Of a stretch of DNA of 64,000 bases, positions 8,637-17,068 are shown piece after piece. Source of the DNA: Bog-473 sp963755375. GTDB taxonomy: Bacteria > Actinomycetota > Acidimicrobiia > Acidimicrobiales > RAAP-2. The first letter of the stretch is position 1. Every line of letters starts with the position of its first letter. Below the pieces are notes generated by a model. It saw only the letters and a list, made by a program, of their open reading frames with translations, was not told the origin of the DNA and did no database searches. The position numbers were made by a program, and so were the translations under genes. The stretch covers positions 26,946 to 90,945 of the forward strand of contig CAVWKG010000009.1 in assembly GCA_963755375.1 (NCBI GenBank). Reading direction: 5' to 3'.

Positions 8637-9310
8637 CGCCCACCCCGGCTTGGCTGTACTACCTGTTCGCCGTGGCGATGCTGGCAGTGGCCGCCTACGG
8701 GCTCGTGCTGCTGGCCGTGTCCGTCGCAATTCGCAGGAACGGCGGCTGGGACGTCGACATCGCCCACCTCTTCATGGGAGTGTCCATGGCCGGCATGTTC
8801 GTTACCGGCTGGGCATTCGGCCCGAGCGCGATCTGGGAGCTCATCTTCACAGTCCTGCTCGTCTGGTTCCTCGTGCAGAGCATTCAATCGGTGATCGCGT
8901 TCGGAATTCACCTCACTCACTATCTGATTCACGCGGCGATGAGCTTCGCCATGCTCTTGATGTATGTGTTCCCCGCCGGGTCCAGTTCCAGAGCCATGTC
9001 AATGTCGATGGCGGCGTCGTCGAATGAGAGAATCGATCCCGGGCTCAGCTTGCTACTGGCCGTCGTGTTCTTCGCATCCGCCATCTTCACGCTTGCCTCA
9101 CCGATAAAGGGTGCCTCCCATCACGGCAGGCACGCCCGGGCCTACGCCATGAGCGGGCCGGCTGGCGGGACGGTAGAAGCTCTAAGCGGGCCAGCTCCGG
9201 CACCGGCCGCTGCTGGCGCCGTGGCGCTGATCGCCGCTCCCTGGCTCGAGGACGCCAGCCACGTCGTCATGTGCGTCGGCATGGGTTTCATGCTGATACT
9301 GATGATCTAG
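8633..9310 (+). CDS. DUF5134 family membrane protein
   Basis: The ATG at 8633 overlaps the previous stop by four bases. The 225-residue protein has about six transmembrane helices with His and Met residues at their ends (VDIAHLFMGVSMAGMFVTG, FGIHLTHYLIHAAMSFAMLLMYVF, a Met/Ser-rich SRAMSMSMAASS loop, SHVVMCVGMGFMLILMI). This His/Met-rich helix pattern is characteristic of the actinobacterial DUF5134 family, often found near copper genes. The His and Met clusters could ligate copper within or outside the membrane. It is the last gene of the operator-controlled 7614 transcription unit. Confidence 0.8.
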   Translation: MTPTPAWLYYLFAVAMLAVAAYGLVLLAVSVAIRRNGGWDVDIAHLFMGVSMAGMFVTGWAFGPSAIWELIFTVLLVWFLVQSIQSVIAFGIHLTHYLIHAAMSFAMLLMYVFPAGSSSRAMSMSMAASSNERIDPGLSLLLAVVFFASAIFTLASPIKGASHHGRHARAYAMSGPAGGTVEALSGPAPAPAAAGAVALIAAPWLEDASHVVMCVGMGFMLILMI

Positions 9311-9382
9311 CAGTCACACGCTCTGCCAGCCGGGCGCAACACCGAGTCCGTCCTCATCGGCAATTGAGGCCGCAAGTGAGAC

Positions 9383-9820
9383 TTACTCCGCGGAGGTGCG
9401 TTGGGCGAGGGCGTCAAGCAGGACGGCCACCTCCGAGGACGACAGCGTGTCCGCGAAGCAGGCAAGGGCCGCGCTCGGGTCACCGTCGGCCGCCAGAGCC
9501 TGATGCATGACGACGGCCGTGTGGGCCCCCCGAACGCCAATGGGAGCGAACCGGATGGTACGACCGTCCCTGCGGCGACTCAGGAGTCCCTTGTTGACGA
9601 GGCGGTCGAGAACCGTAGCGACGGTCGTGTAGGCATGTGCAGGAAGCGCATCGGCCACCTCACGTCCCGTCGGCTCGGGATTGGGTAAGTCCCAGACGAT
9701 ACCCAGCACCCGCCGTTCGAGATCTCCGACCGTGACGACGCCGCAGGCGCACTCAGCACACGTGCACGGATCACAGGAGCACATCGGATTGTCACATCGT
9801 GTCTGCGCGCTCATCAGCAT
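9383..9820 (-). CDS. BlaI/MecI/CopY-family repressor with Cys-rich N-terminal metal site
   Basis: From the ATG at 9820 the protein has seven Cys in residues 9-26 (CDNPMCSCDPCTCAECACG), followed by a BlaI-type winged helix: LERRVLGIVWDLPNPEPTGREVADAL, then YTTVATVLDRLVNKGLLSRRRDGRTIRFAPI. The C-terminal helices would dimerise. Classical CopY has its Cys motif at the C terminus; here it is N-terminal, which suggests direct sensing of Cu(I) or a similar thiophilic metal and release from DNA. The gene faces the 4448-9310 genes tail to tail. A possible box at 9833-9844 suggests self-control. An upstream in-frame ATG at 9868 exists but would lie across the probable promoter. Confidence 0.85.
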   Translation of the reverse strand: MLMSAQTRCDNPMCSCDPCTCAECACGVVTVGDLERRVLGIVWDLPNPEPTGREVADALPAHAYTTVATVLDRLVNKGLLSRRRDGRTIRFAPIGVRGAHTAVVMHQALAADGDPSAALACFADTLSSSEVAVLLDALAQRTSAE

Positions 9821-9832
9821 GCTCCGGGTTCC

Positions 9833-9844
9833 TACTCTCGAGTA
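9833..9844. promoter_or_regulatory. Possible autoregulatory operator of the copper repressor
   Basis: TACTCTCGAGTA, TACT-N4-AGTA, a shorter relative of the copper operators, 13 bases upstream of the repressor ATG and next to a TATACGAT that could be a -10 box on the minus strand. Confidence 0.45.
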
Positions 9845-10094
9845 ACTCATCGTATAAGGAATCGTCATCGTTCGGTGCCGTCCACCGGCTTGATCAGAGC
9901 GCTAGCACCGTGTCCTAGAGGACGCCTCTTGGAGGTGTCGAACATCCAGGCAACGGCTGCCAGATCGTGACGGAGGAAACGGCGTAGATCGCAAATATCG
10001 GCTTCCGGTGCCCCTTGGGGTCGCCCCTAACGCACGTCTGCTTTCGTGCGGTCGGATAGCCCAAGGGAAGATTCGTTGAGGGGATAGGCCCCGC

Positions 10095-10335
10095 CCCCCC
10101 CGTGTGCCCCGCCCCCGGTGGGCCCGTGCCGCCCTGCGCGCGGGGGTTTCGTGGCCGCCGTGCCCCCTTCCCCTTGCCTTCTCCCCCTGTGATGTGGAGA
10201 GAGAGGGAGAACGACAAACGGCGGGCCGCGCGCGCGGAACGAGCGCGGACGGCCAGGCACGGAGGGAGGGGCCGGAAACGAGGGCCAGCCAGCCAGCCGG
10301 GCGGAGCGAGGGACGAGCGAGCACCAGGACGGCGC
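10095..10335 (-). repeat. Long GC-rich repeat, family B, copy 1
   Basis: This copy lies in a 720-base gene-free gap (9821-10542). Read on the minus strand it runs CTGGTGCTCG..., GGCTGGCTGGCTGGCCCT, ...CCCTCTCTCTCC, CACATCACAGGG. It matches the left half of the copy at 17745-18035, with the CACATCACAGGG centre inverted relative to it. Confidence 0.7.
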
Positions 10336-10542
10336 CTCGGAGCGGACCACGAGAACTCGATGTCGCCGCGGCAGTGATGGGCTACCGACAGAACCCACCT
10401 CACCTGGATAGGCGGCGAGCAGCCCGGAGCGATCTCCCACGCCGTTGCCGGCGATTCCCCATATCTTGCAACTGCAACCAAAGCGAAAGCCTGGGTTGGA
10501 GTCTTGCGGCACCCACAGGATGGCCTCTTGTCGCGCAGCGAC

Positions 10543-12024
10543 CTAGGGCTCTTGGTACGCGATGAGACCCCGTCCGATGGTGGCTGCGAAGACGTAGTTG
10601 TCGGCGAAGGTCGGTTGGGCGAAGACAGGGGTGTTGCCGGTGTCCAAGGTGCCGAGGATCTGACCGTCTGCGGCGTCGAGCAAGTAGACCGCGTTGGGAG
10701 CCGCCGTGGAGTAATCACAGGTCGCCACGGCGAGAACGCCTGACCTATCGATAGTGGGAGTTCCAAGAACGGCACCGGGCAATCCCGTTTGCCAGTCCGG
10801 AGTGCCAGTGGCGGGATCCACCTGTTGGACCGACCCCTTGTAGCTGGTGCCGTTGATGGTGGTGAGGTTGCCAGAGAGGACGAGTTGGCTGGAGTGTTGG
10901 TCCCAGACGGCAGACGAATCGCACTCCGAGAGGTAGTGCGTCTGCGTTGGCGAGGTCCCGAGCTGGTCGGACCACACTGGCCCGGCCGCCAGGTCCGAGG
11001 CTCGGAGGGCATAGAAGATGCCGTTCTTATTGCATGCGCCGACCATTTGGGTCGGCGTTCCACTCAGGTTGGCTGTCCAGGTGACGGGGGACGACCCGAA
11101 GTCGCCGTCCGCGATACGGCTTGCCGGAGGAATCGTGAAAGTGTCCATTGGTTTCAGGGTCTCGGGGTCGAGCCGGATGATCGATTCGGATCGGCCGATG
11201 GCTCCGTTGGTGGCCGGGTTGCCAGTATCCACATAGACCAAACCGTTGCCCGTCACCAAGGTGCTGCTCCAAATGTCCCCGCCGAGGTCACCTGGGGGGT
11301 TGGAATGGAAGGTGGCCAGTCGTTTGCCTGATGACTCGCTGTAGACTGTCTCGCCGCCCTGAACCAGGGGTTTGCCACAGCTCGACGCGACGCCCACGTA
11401 GATCTTGCCGTTAGCAACCGTCGGCGAAGACCAGTTGAAGTAGTTGTTCACCTTCTTGGAGGGGATGGCCACCACGCTGCGCCACAGCTGGGTCCCGGTG
11501 GAGGCGTTCCAGGCGTAGAGGTACCCATCTGGAGCGGCCACATACACGGTGGGAACGCCGCTCAGAGGATCAGGGGCGATGGTGGCGCTCGAGACGAAGC
11601 CCTGTGGTTGCTGGGGCCAGTTGCACTTGAACACAGGCTGTTGCTCCGTGAAATGGCTCCACACCACTGACCCGGTGCTCTCGCTCAAATCGTAAAAGGT
11701 GCCGTTGTCAGAGCCGAAGTACACATTGCCGTCGTAGACCACCGGGCTGGAATAGATCTTGTCACCCAGGCGCCTCGGAGGTATGAAGCGCCACGCTTGC
11801 CTCAGTGACGGGGCGTTGGTGGTCGTGATCGCCGTGGCAGCCGCGTTGTACGAGCTGTGCTCGTTCCCAAACAGATATGCGGCCCAGTCGACGGAGCGCT
11901 GTGTCGCAGCGAAAGCCGTCAAGGGAGTCACTCCTGCCGAGAGTCCCGCACCAACCGTTGTTGCCCACATCAGCCTTCGTATTACGGATCGCAACTGGCT
12001 CTTCACAGGTACGCCCACTTTCAA
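10543..12024 (-). CDS. Secreted PQQ-type beta-propeller repeat protein
   Basis: A 493-residue protein with an N-terminal signal sequence (RRLMWATTVGAGLSAGVTPLTAFA) and at least seven blade-like repeats: SSPVVYDGNVYFGSDNGTFYDL, VYVAAPDGYLYAWNASTGTQLW, SSPTVANGKIYVGVASS, TLVTGNGLVYVDTGNP, and AVYLLDAADGQILGTLDTG. These are the W/G-rich PQQ-like or BamB-like blades that close into an eight-bladed propeller. Most secreted members are scaffolds or polyvinyl-alcohol-dehydrogenase relatives; no CxxCH haem motif is present, so electron transfer by its own haem is unlikely. The start used is a TTG at 12024 without a clear ribosome binding site; the GTG two codons later is an alternative. Confidence 0.85.
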   Translation of the reverse strand: MKVGVPVKSQLRSVIRRLMWATTVGAGLSAGVTPLTAFAATQRSVDWAAYLFGNEHSSYNAAATAITTTNAPSLRQAWRFIPPRRLGDKIYSSPVVYDGNVYFGSDNGTFYDLSESTGSVVWSHFTEQQPVFKCNWPQQPQGFVSSATIAPDPLSGVPTVYVAAPDGYLYAWNASTGTQLWRSVVAIPSKKVNNYFNWSSPTVANGKIYVGVASSCGKPLVQGGETVYSESSGKRLATFHSNPPGDLGGDIWSSTLVTGNGLVYVDTGNPATNGAIGRSESIIRLDPETLKPMDTFTIPPASRIADGDFGSSPVTWTANLSGTPTQMVGACNKNGIFYALRASDLAAGPVWSDQLGTSPTQTHYLSECDSSAVWDQHSSQLVLSGNLTTINGTSYKGSVQQVDPATGTPDWQTGLPGAVLGTPTIDRSGVLAVATCDYSTAAPNAVYLLDAADGQILGTLDTGNTPVFAQPTFADNYVFAATIGRGLIAYQEP

Positions 12025-12128
12025 TCAGATGGTCAGTCGGAGCTATTGCGCAGAAAAAAATGATGAAAGACGTGAATGGGGTTTTCGCACGATACAAGAA
12101 TCGCTGGTGTCGAACCCACGGAGGAAGC

Positions 12129-12382
12129 ATGGACGAGAAGATTGTTGTGGGCGTGGATGGCTCCGAGTCATGACGCCGCGCCCTTCGTTGGGCGGTCCGC
12201 CAGGCCAATTTCACCGGTGCCTCGCTGGAGGTCGTGATCGCATGGGAGGTCCCACCTGTCTACCGTTGGAGCAGCTCATCACCTACCGACCTCCGGGTTG
12301 GCGCCGAATCCATTCTCCGGGCAGCGGTCGCCGACGTTCTTGGCGACCACCCAGATGTCGACGTCAAACCAGCCCGGCGGTA
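12129..12382 (+). pseudogene. Universal stress protein remnant with in-frame TGA and lost C-terminal half
   Basis: The ATG at 12129 opens MDEKIVVGVDGSES, the usual first strand and loop of a UspA domain. It is interrupted by an in-frame TGA at 12171-12173 and continues in the same frame as RRALRWAVRQANFTGASLEVVIAWEVP and a second helix (ILRAAVADVLGDHPDVDV). It stops at 12380-12382, about halfway through the fold, and the nucleotide-binding GxxGxxG region is missing. It is therefore both nonsense-mutated and 3'-truncated. Confidence 0.7.
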
Positions 12383-12405
12383 GGAGGCACCCATCATTGC
12401 ACCGC

Positions 12406-13589
12406 CTAGTCCACCTCAACTCCTGCGTTCTGACTCACCCCAAGCCCGTCTTGTGGTTTCGTGAGCGGTCGGGACGCCCACAGCTGGCGGGAGAAGATCG
12501 GACGGCCAACGAGCACCTTCTTGAGTCGCAGAGCATGCTTCTCAATCAACCACCAGCTGGCCACGGCGAATGCAAACGTGACCGACGCCGTGAGCAGCAT
12601 GAAGGGCCAAAAGCCAACTCGCTCGGCGCGGAGGTAAACGAGCAACAGGGTCAGGGGGTGGGCGTAGATGTACACGCCATAGCTGTAGTCGTTTTTCGTA
12701 CCGATCCAATGGAAAGGCAGATGCGCGCCTAGCCAGAGCAGTGGATACGCGAGAAGGAACACGCCGAAACTCGACGGCGTGAGGTGGAGTGTGGGCACAT
12801 AGCCGTAGCTGGGCAGGTAGAGCGTTGCGACGAACGCGATGATGCAGACGATGGCCAACAGGGCAGAGTCAGGAACCCGGTCTCGATAGAGGTAGATCAG
12901 GGTCCCGCCCAAGAACCCGAGGGACAACACCATGAAGTCCATCGGAATGAAGTTGCGCTCGACTTAAACATCGAGTTCAAGCTCGGGACCAGGGTCGTGA
13001 TGAGCAGGGCAACGAAGATGCCCAGTGTGATGAGGGTGACCCACCCACGGTGGCGCATTATCCCGACGAAGGAGAGAACTGCCAAGAGCAGATAGCACAA
13101 GAACTCGAAGAAGAGGGTCCAGAGCGAGCCATTGGCCAGATGCACCTCGGGGGCGGCTACAGCGACCTGGTTCATCTTCAAGAGTGCGTTTGAGTAGACA
13201 AAGCTGAAGGGTCCGGGGTGGAGTTTGAGGTAGCAGACGAAACCGCAGTGCGGCACGGGATCGATGGCCAACGCGATTGCGCCGAGCGCAAAGCCGGCCA
13301 CCACCAAGCACACCCAAAAAGCAGGGAAGATGCGGAGGAACCGCTGCCAGAGGTAGCGACCCACACTGTTTCTCGACGCGCTCCCCGCTATCAGGTATCC
13401 GCTGATCCCGAAGAATCCGTAGACGGCGATGGTGCCCAGCTGGGTGTTGTTGACAACCACGTCATGGTGTCCCAACCAGGCCACCACGCAAGCGTGGGAA
13501 TAGACAACGGCAAACGCCAGGACGAGACGCAGAAAGTTCAGGCTGTTTCTCTTTGGGTCGAGGGCTACGCCGATTGCCCTGCTCCGCAT
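12406..13589 (-). pseudogene. Acyltransferase 3 (OafA/YrhL-type) membrane protein, frameshifted
   Basis: The 5' part (from the ATG at 13589) gives NSLNFLRLVLAFAVVYSHAC, the conserved RxxA/H segment of integral-membrane O-acyltransferases, then FFGISGYLIAGS, WQRFLRIFPAFWVC and several helices. Near 12945-12965 the reading frame must move by one base: the 3' part continues as VERNFIPMDFMVLSLGFLGG and ends in YSYGVYIYAHPLTLLLVYL and FAVASWWLIEKHALRLKK, the normal C terminus. With the shift repaired the protein would be about 390 residues, a full family length. Such enzymes acetylate cell-surface sugars. No homopolymer run lies at the break. Confidence 0.75.
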
Positions 13590-13707
13590 GATCCGAAGGG
13601 TACTAGCGCGGTGGCCCGCGAAGGTCTCGGAGAGGCTTCACTCGCAACGCAACCCCCAAGCGTCCCGCCAGTTGCCCGACGGGGACTATGAAGAAGCTCG
13701 TCAGCGG

Positions 13708-13744
13708 GTGTCCCCATGGTGCCTGCTTCGTACGGTGGCACCCC
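13708..13744 (+). repeat. Short palindromic repeat copy (ATGGTGCCTG core)
   Basis: TGTCCCCATGGTGCCTGCTT... closing with GGTGGCACCCC. GGTGCC and GGCACC form the inner stem. It lies between the acyltransferase start and the HIT fragment. Confidence 0.7.
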
Positions 13745-13806
13745 GACCCGGCGTTTGGGGCTACTTCTGTCGGGGCGCCAGCGGCGCTGATGGAAGACTG
13801 AATGAG

Positions 13807-14001
13807 ATGGTTGACTGCACAGCCTGTCAGTTGTCGAGCGGCGAGCTGGCGCTACCAGGCGGCCGAATCTTCCGGACTCGATGGTGGCTGGTTGAACATT
13901 GCATCGGTCCGCTGGGTCTGGGCACCCTGATCGTCAAGCCAGAACGGCACGTGACGTCGGTGGCTGACCTCTCAGAAGATGAAGCGGCGGCGCGGTCGTA
14001 G
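13807..14001 (+). pseudogene. HIT-like protein N-terminal fragment
   Basis: The frame MVDCTACQLSSGELALPGGRIF followed by WLVEHCIGPLGLGTLIVKPERHVTSVADLSEDEAA matches the first half of a histidine-triad (Ap4A hydrolase-like) protein: a CxxC zinc site and the strand that leads to the active site. It stops at 13999-14001 before the HxHxH triad, so the fragment cannot be catalytic. The break coincides with the start of the next fragment 25 bases later. Confidence 0.6.
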
Positions 14002-14026
14002 CATGAGACTCGAAGGAGGCAGCGAC

Positions 14027-14407
14027 ATGGTCACTTCAATTGCGGCGAGCGATCGGGACCTGCGAGCATTGGCTGAGATCGTCAGCCAGGAACGCCCCGA
14101 CCTGCCAGAAGCCGGATTGCCGTTCTCGCTGCTTCGCGACCTGTTTGCCCAGATCTCCTGCGATTCCGTGGAATTGAATGGGTTCGACAGCACGCGACAA
14201 GAAACGTGGTTCGCACAAGAGTTCTCCGACGAGAGCGAGGTCTGCGTGAGCGACCCATCTGGCTCTGAGGCGCACTGGACGAACTACTGGGACTGCCAGC
14301 CCTGCAGCTACCCCGAACGCACCGGCGACCTCCGCTCGGTCTTGAGAATCGCCGACTTCTATTCGGCCCGGCAATGGCATTCCGTGGGCATGTACTGCGA
14401 GCTGTAA
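14027..14407 (+). pseudogene. LuxR-type regulator, N-terminal sensor fragment only
   Basis: A perfect AGGAGG seven bases upstream marks the ATG at 14027. The 126 residues (DLRALAEIVSQERPDL, then HWTNYWDCQPCSYPERTGDL and ADFYSARQWHSVGMYCEL) look like the start of the GAF-like sensor region of actinobacterial LuxR-family regulators. The rest of that domain and the whole helix-turn-helix are missing. Translation would give a short stable domain at most. I call it truncated rather than a native small protein because of that resemblance, which is from memory. Confidence 0.5.
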
Positions 14408-14450
14408 TGCGCCCGACATCCAGGGGCTGGGTGGAATGCGAGGTCCGTCA

Positions 14451-14475
14451 CCGTTCCGGCGGACGGGGGCACCCC
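14451..14475 (-). repeat. Short palindromic repeat copy (GTCCGCCGG core)
   Basis: CCGTTCCGGCGGACGGGGGC followed by ACCCC, between the LuxR fragment and OsmC. Confidence 0.6.
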
Positions 14476-14565
14476 TTGGAGCTGCTCGGCTACTGCATAC
14501 CTCGGTCGTTCCTTCATTGGAGAGGGGATCATCGAACGGTAAGTTGGCGGGCCAAGGAGGCAGAC

Positions 14566-15072
14566 ATGGATGCTCAGGAACTAAAGGAAATCCAGAGTCC
14601 GCTCAAGGCTCGCTATCGCAAAGAACCGGATGCGGCGATGATCACTCTGGAGGCGGAGGGTCGTCTCGGGAGCGAAGAAGTGAGCTGCTCTGTAACGACT
14701 GGCCGAGCAATGGTTGAGGCCGGACTTCACCCGGCATCAGGAGGCGACGGCAGCTTCTCCTGTTCTGGAGACATGTTGCTCCAGGCGCTAGTGGCATGCG
14801 CCGGTGTGACGCTTCGATCTGTCGCCACCAATCGGGGCCTAGAGGTTGAGGGCATCGTGCGAGCGGAAGGAGATCTCGATTTCCGCGGAACGATGGGTGT
14901 CGATCGGGATGCACCCGTTGGCTTCGCTGCCATTCGACTGAAGTTCGACCTCACGAGCTCGGCGACCGAGGAAGACCTCGAAGCCCTCATCGAAACGACG
15001 GAGCAATACTGCGTCGTTCTACAAACTCTGACCCGATCACCTACTATCAAGGTCACTTCCACGGTTCAGTAA
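14566..15072 (+). CDS. OsmC-family peroxiredoxin-like protein
   Basis: AAGGAGG lies five bases before the ATG at 14566. The 168-residue protein has the two family cysteines: one in the GGDGSFSCSGDMLLQALVACAG helix and one in TEQYCVVLQTLTRSP near the C terminus. Residues between form the swapped beta-sheet (VEGIVRAEGDLDFRG, GFAAIRLKFDLTS). OsmC proteins reduce organic hydroperoxides in the cytoplasm using these thiols. The C-terminal PTIKVTSTVQ matches the usual family end. The gene is intact and isolated, with a broken LuxR gene before it and a converging hydrolase-cyclase after it. Confidence 0.88.
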   Translation: MDAQELKEIQSPLKARYRKEPDAAMITLEAEGRLGSEEVSCSVTTGRAMVEAGLHPASGGDGSFSCSGDMLLQALVACAGVTLRSVATNRGLEVEGIVRAEGDLDFRGTMGVDRDAPVGFAAIRLKFDLTSSATEEDLEALIETTEQYCVVLQTLTRSPTIKVTSTVQ

Positions 15073-15120
15073 AAGGGAAGCCTTCACATGGTCCGCCAGG
15101 CATTATCGGGCGGCCCGTCA

Positions 15121-15164
15121 TGCCGGACTGTCCCACCGATCCGGCGGTTTGGGACACTCTGGGC
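15121..15164 (-). repeat. Short palindromic repeat copy (CCGCCGGATCGG core)
   Basis: TGCCGGACTGTCCCACCGAT continuing CCGGCGGTTTGGGACACT. TGTCCCA and TGGGACA form the stem. It sits between convergent osmC-like and hydrolase-cyclase genes, where it could also work as a terminator. Confidence 0.7.
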
Positions 15165-15229
15165 CACGGTCGGTATCGGCACGTTCAGTGCGCAGGCGAG
15201 AGTTCCAGATACCAGGCAGCCAGCGGCGG

Positions 15230-16573
15230 TTAGCCCCTGACGGAGAAGAGCCTCCAGGAGCCGGGAACACCCTTCAATTCGTACTCGCCCCGGTCGTCGA
15301 AGCGGAGGTCCGATCCGGCAACCAAGTCCACGACCGTTCGTGATACGAGGATCTCACTTGGCTCTGCTCGACTCTGTACGCGCTGAGCCAGATGTACAGC
15401 TATGCCGGACACGTCCTCACCCCGTCGTTCAATTTCACCCGTATGGAGGCCTGCTCGGATCTGTAGGCCTAGTTGTTGTACGGCCTCTCGGACTGCGCCA
15501 GCGCATTGCACGGCTCGGGCGGGTCCGTCGAATGTGGCCAGCACGCCGTCACCAGTCTCCTTTACAAGGTGTCCTCCATAGCGGCGGAGCTGGCGCTCGA
15601 CTGCTCTGTCGTGGTTCTCGAGGAGATCCTTCCAAGATCGGTCTCCGAGGCTGTTGACTTGCTCTGTAGAACCGACGATGTCTGTGAACAGCACGGTGGC
15701 GAGCATCCGACTTGAAGGCGCGAGCGTGCGCGTTCCTGTCAAAAATTCCTCGATCTCGCCTGCCACATCAGCCTCACTCGCCCACGGCACGTGGTCGGCA
15801 GTATCGAGTTCAACGAACTGTGCGCCTGGGATGTGCTCGGCCAGGTAACGCCCGTGCCCAACGGGGACAAAGTCGTTTCCCGTGCTGTGCACGACCAGCG
15901 TGGGCACGGTGATCAAGGGGAGGGCCGCTCGCAGATCGGTACCCGTGGCAACTCTCCAGACGGCTCGCGACGCCGCGGGGCTTGCGCCCCTGTGGCTCGC
16001 TCGGTCCCACCATGAAGCGAAGGCGGCGTCCGAAGCCAAGCTCGGGGCCATGAAGGGGAGGTCGTCTTCATTATTTTCTCCCGGATCGGTCAAGTCCTCG
16101 ACGAATTGCTCGACAAGGTCAGAACGAAAGCCCACCGGGTAATCGTGGTCCTGCACGATGCGGGCGTACGCGTTGACAAGCACTAATGCTCGGACTCGTT
16201 CTGGATGGCTAGCAGCCAGGAGCAAGGCGAGCAATCCGTTCATGGCACACCCGAGAATGGCCGCTTGGTTGACACCCACGGTGTCCATGACCGCTAACGC
16301 ATCGCTTGCCCAGTGCTCGACTATCGGGGGGTCTGACGAACCCAGCGGGTCGGATAGCCCCACTCCTCGATGGTCGAATCGGATGAACCGGGAAAAGGAG
16401 GCCAAACGCTCGACCCATTGCTGCCATCGGGGTTGTTCACCAGTGGCGTCTATCGAGAAAAGCGTTCCGTCGCCAGTTTCGAGCAAGTCCAACGAACCAG
16501 ACCCTTCGACTTGGTAGGCAATGTGCAAGCCGTCGTCGGTGGTCGCGTAGCGGATCTCGGGCACCTCTCCCAC
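15230..16573 (-). CDS. Alpha/beta-hydrolase fused to class III adenylate/guanylate cyclase; nucleophile missing
   Basis: Residues 1-270 form an alpha/beta hydrolase (FIRFDHRGVGLSDPLG, VPTLVVHSTGNDFVPVGHGRYLAEHIPG, TADHVPW with the catalytic His region). The nucleophile elbow reads GCAMNG where active members have G-x-S-x-G, so the Ser is replaced by Ala and hydrolysis is unlikely. Residues ~285-447 are a class III cyclase: ATVLFTDIVGSTE with the first metal Asp, GGHLVKETGDGVLATFDGP with the second, and HTGEIERRGEDVSGIAVHLAQRVQ. The hydrolase part may instead bind a ligand and control the cyclase. The start is a GTG. A paralogue with an intact Ser lies at 47918-49237. Confidence 0.85.
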   Translation of the reverse strand: MGEVPEIRYATTDDGLHIAYQVEGSGSLDLLETGDGTLFSIDATGEQPRWQQWVERLASFSRFIRFDHRGVGLSDPLGSSDPPIVEHWASDALAVMDTVGVNQAAILGCAMNGLLALLLAASHPERVRALVLVNAYARIVQDHDYPVGFRSDLVEQFVEDLTDPGENNEDDLPFMAPSLASDAAFASWWDRASHRGASPAASRAVWRVATGTDLRAALPLITVPTLVVHSTGNDFVPVGHGRYLAEHIPGAQFVELDTADHVPWASEADVAGEIEEFLTGTRTLAPSSRMLATVLFTDIVGSTEQVNSLGDRSWKDLLENHDRAVERQLRRYGGHLVKETGDGVLATFDGPARAVQCAGAVREAVQQLGLQIRAGLHTGEIERRGEDVSGIAVHLAQRVQSRAEPSEILVSRTVVDLVAGSDLRFDDRGEYELKGVPGSWRLFSVRG

Positions 16574-16688
16574 GGCGTTTCATTCTTGTCCGTTATTCAC
16601 AGGGGCGCTCGGAAACGCTCAGAACGTGCGCTGCAGAGCCGGGACGGGACTACTCGCAACTGCCGGATGCGCCGCCACCACGAAACCC

Positions 16689-16720
16689 CTGCCCCCATGG
16701 TGCCTGATTCGGTAGGGGAT
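16689..16720 (+). repeat. Short palindromic repeat copy (ATGGTGCCTGATTCGG core)
   Basis: TGCCCCCATGGTGCCTGATT then CGGTAGGGGAT. The first 22 bases are identical to the copy at 21642. Confidence 0.7.
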
Positions 16721-16903
16721 ATGCCACAGCCATCGTGAGGTGGGGCTGTTCAGGGTGAACCAATAGAATCCTTGGAGGCCGCCGCCTCACCAAAGGGGTG
16801 GGACTGGTGCTCGGGTTGGCCAACGGTGGCCAGCGCATAAGTCTCCGCTTCGAACGGCGCATGTGACGATCCGGTGGATACGGGTCGCATGATTGCCCGT
16901 CGC

Positions 16904-16927
16904 ACCGAACCGGCGAACGGGGGCAGG
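16904..16927 (-). repeat. Short palindromic repeat copy (GTTCGCCGG core)
   Basis: CCGAACCGGCGAACGGGGGC followed by AGG, 200 bases from the preceding copy and in the opposite orientation. Confidence 0.6.
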
Positions 16928-17068
16928 CTGACTGGGGGCAGAACGTCCAGGACTCAAATGCGGGGTTGAAACGCGGCCGCCCAACCGCTATTAATTTTGA
17001 CGCGCCCTGGCCTATGGCCCATTGGGTGGCGCTTTCCTTCAGTCGGAACTTCAGGAGGTGAGTGTCAG

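Larger units (their letters stand above)
16574..17068. other. Gene-free region with two short palindromic repeats
   Basis: About 495 bases between the divergent hydrolase-cyclase and STAS genes. Apart from repeat copies at 16689-16720 and 16904-16927 I see no gene. The promoter of the STAS gene should lie near its right end. Confidence 0.4.

Noticed and set aside
10095..10335. Overlapping long open frames on both strands of the GC-rich segments at 10.1, 17.7, 47.5, 54.9 and 56.5 kb
   Set aside because: The translations are low-complexity Arg/Pro/Gly/Ala strings without starts or domains. They arise from extreme GC content and stop-codon scarcity.
15121..15164. Plain rho-independent terminators as the explanation of all palindromic repeats
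   Set aside because: Some copies lie between convergent genes, but many lie upstream of divergent genes, and none is followed by a clear T run.
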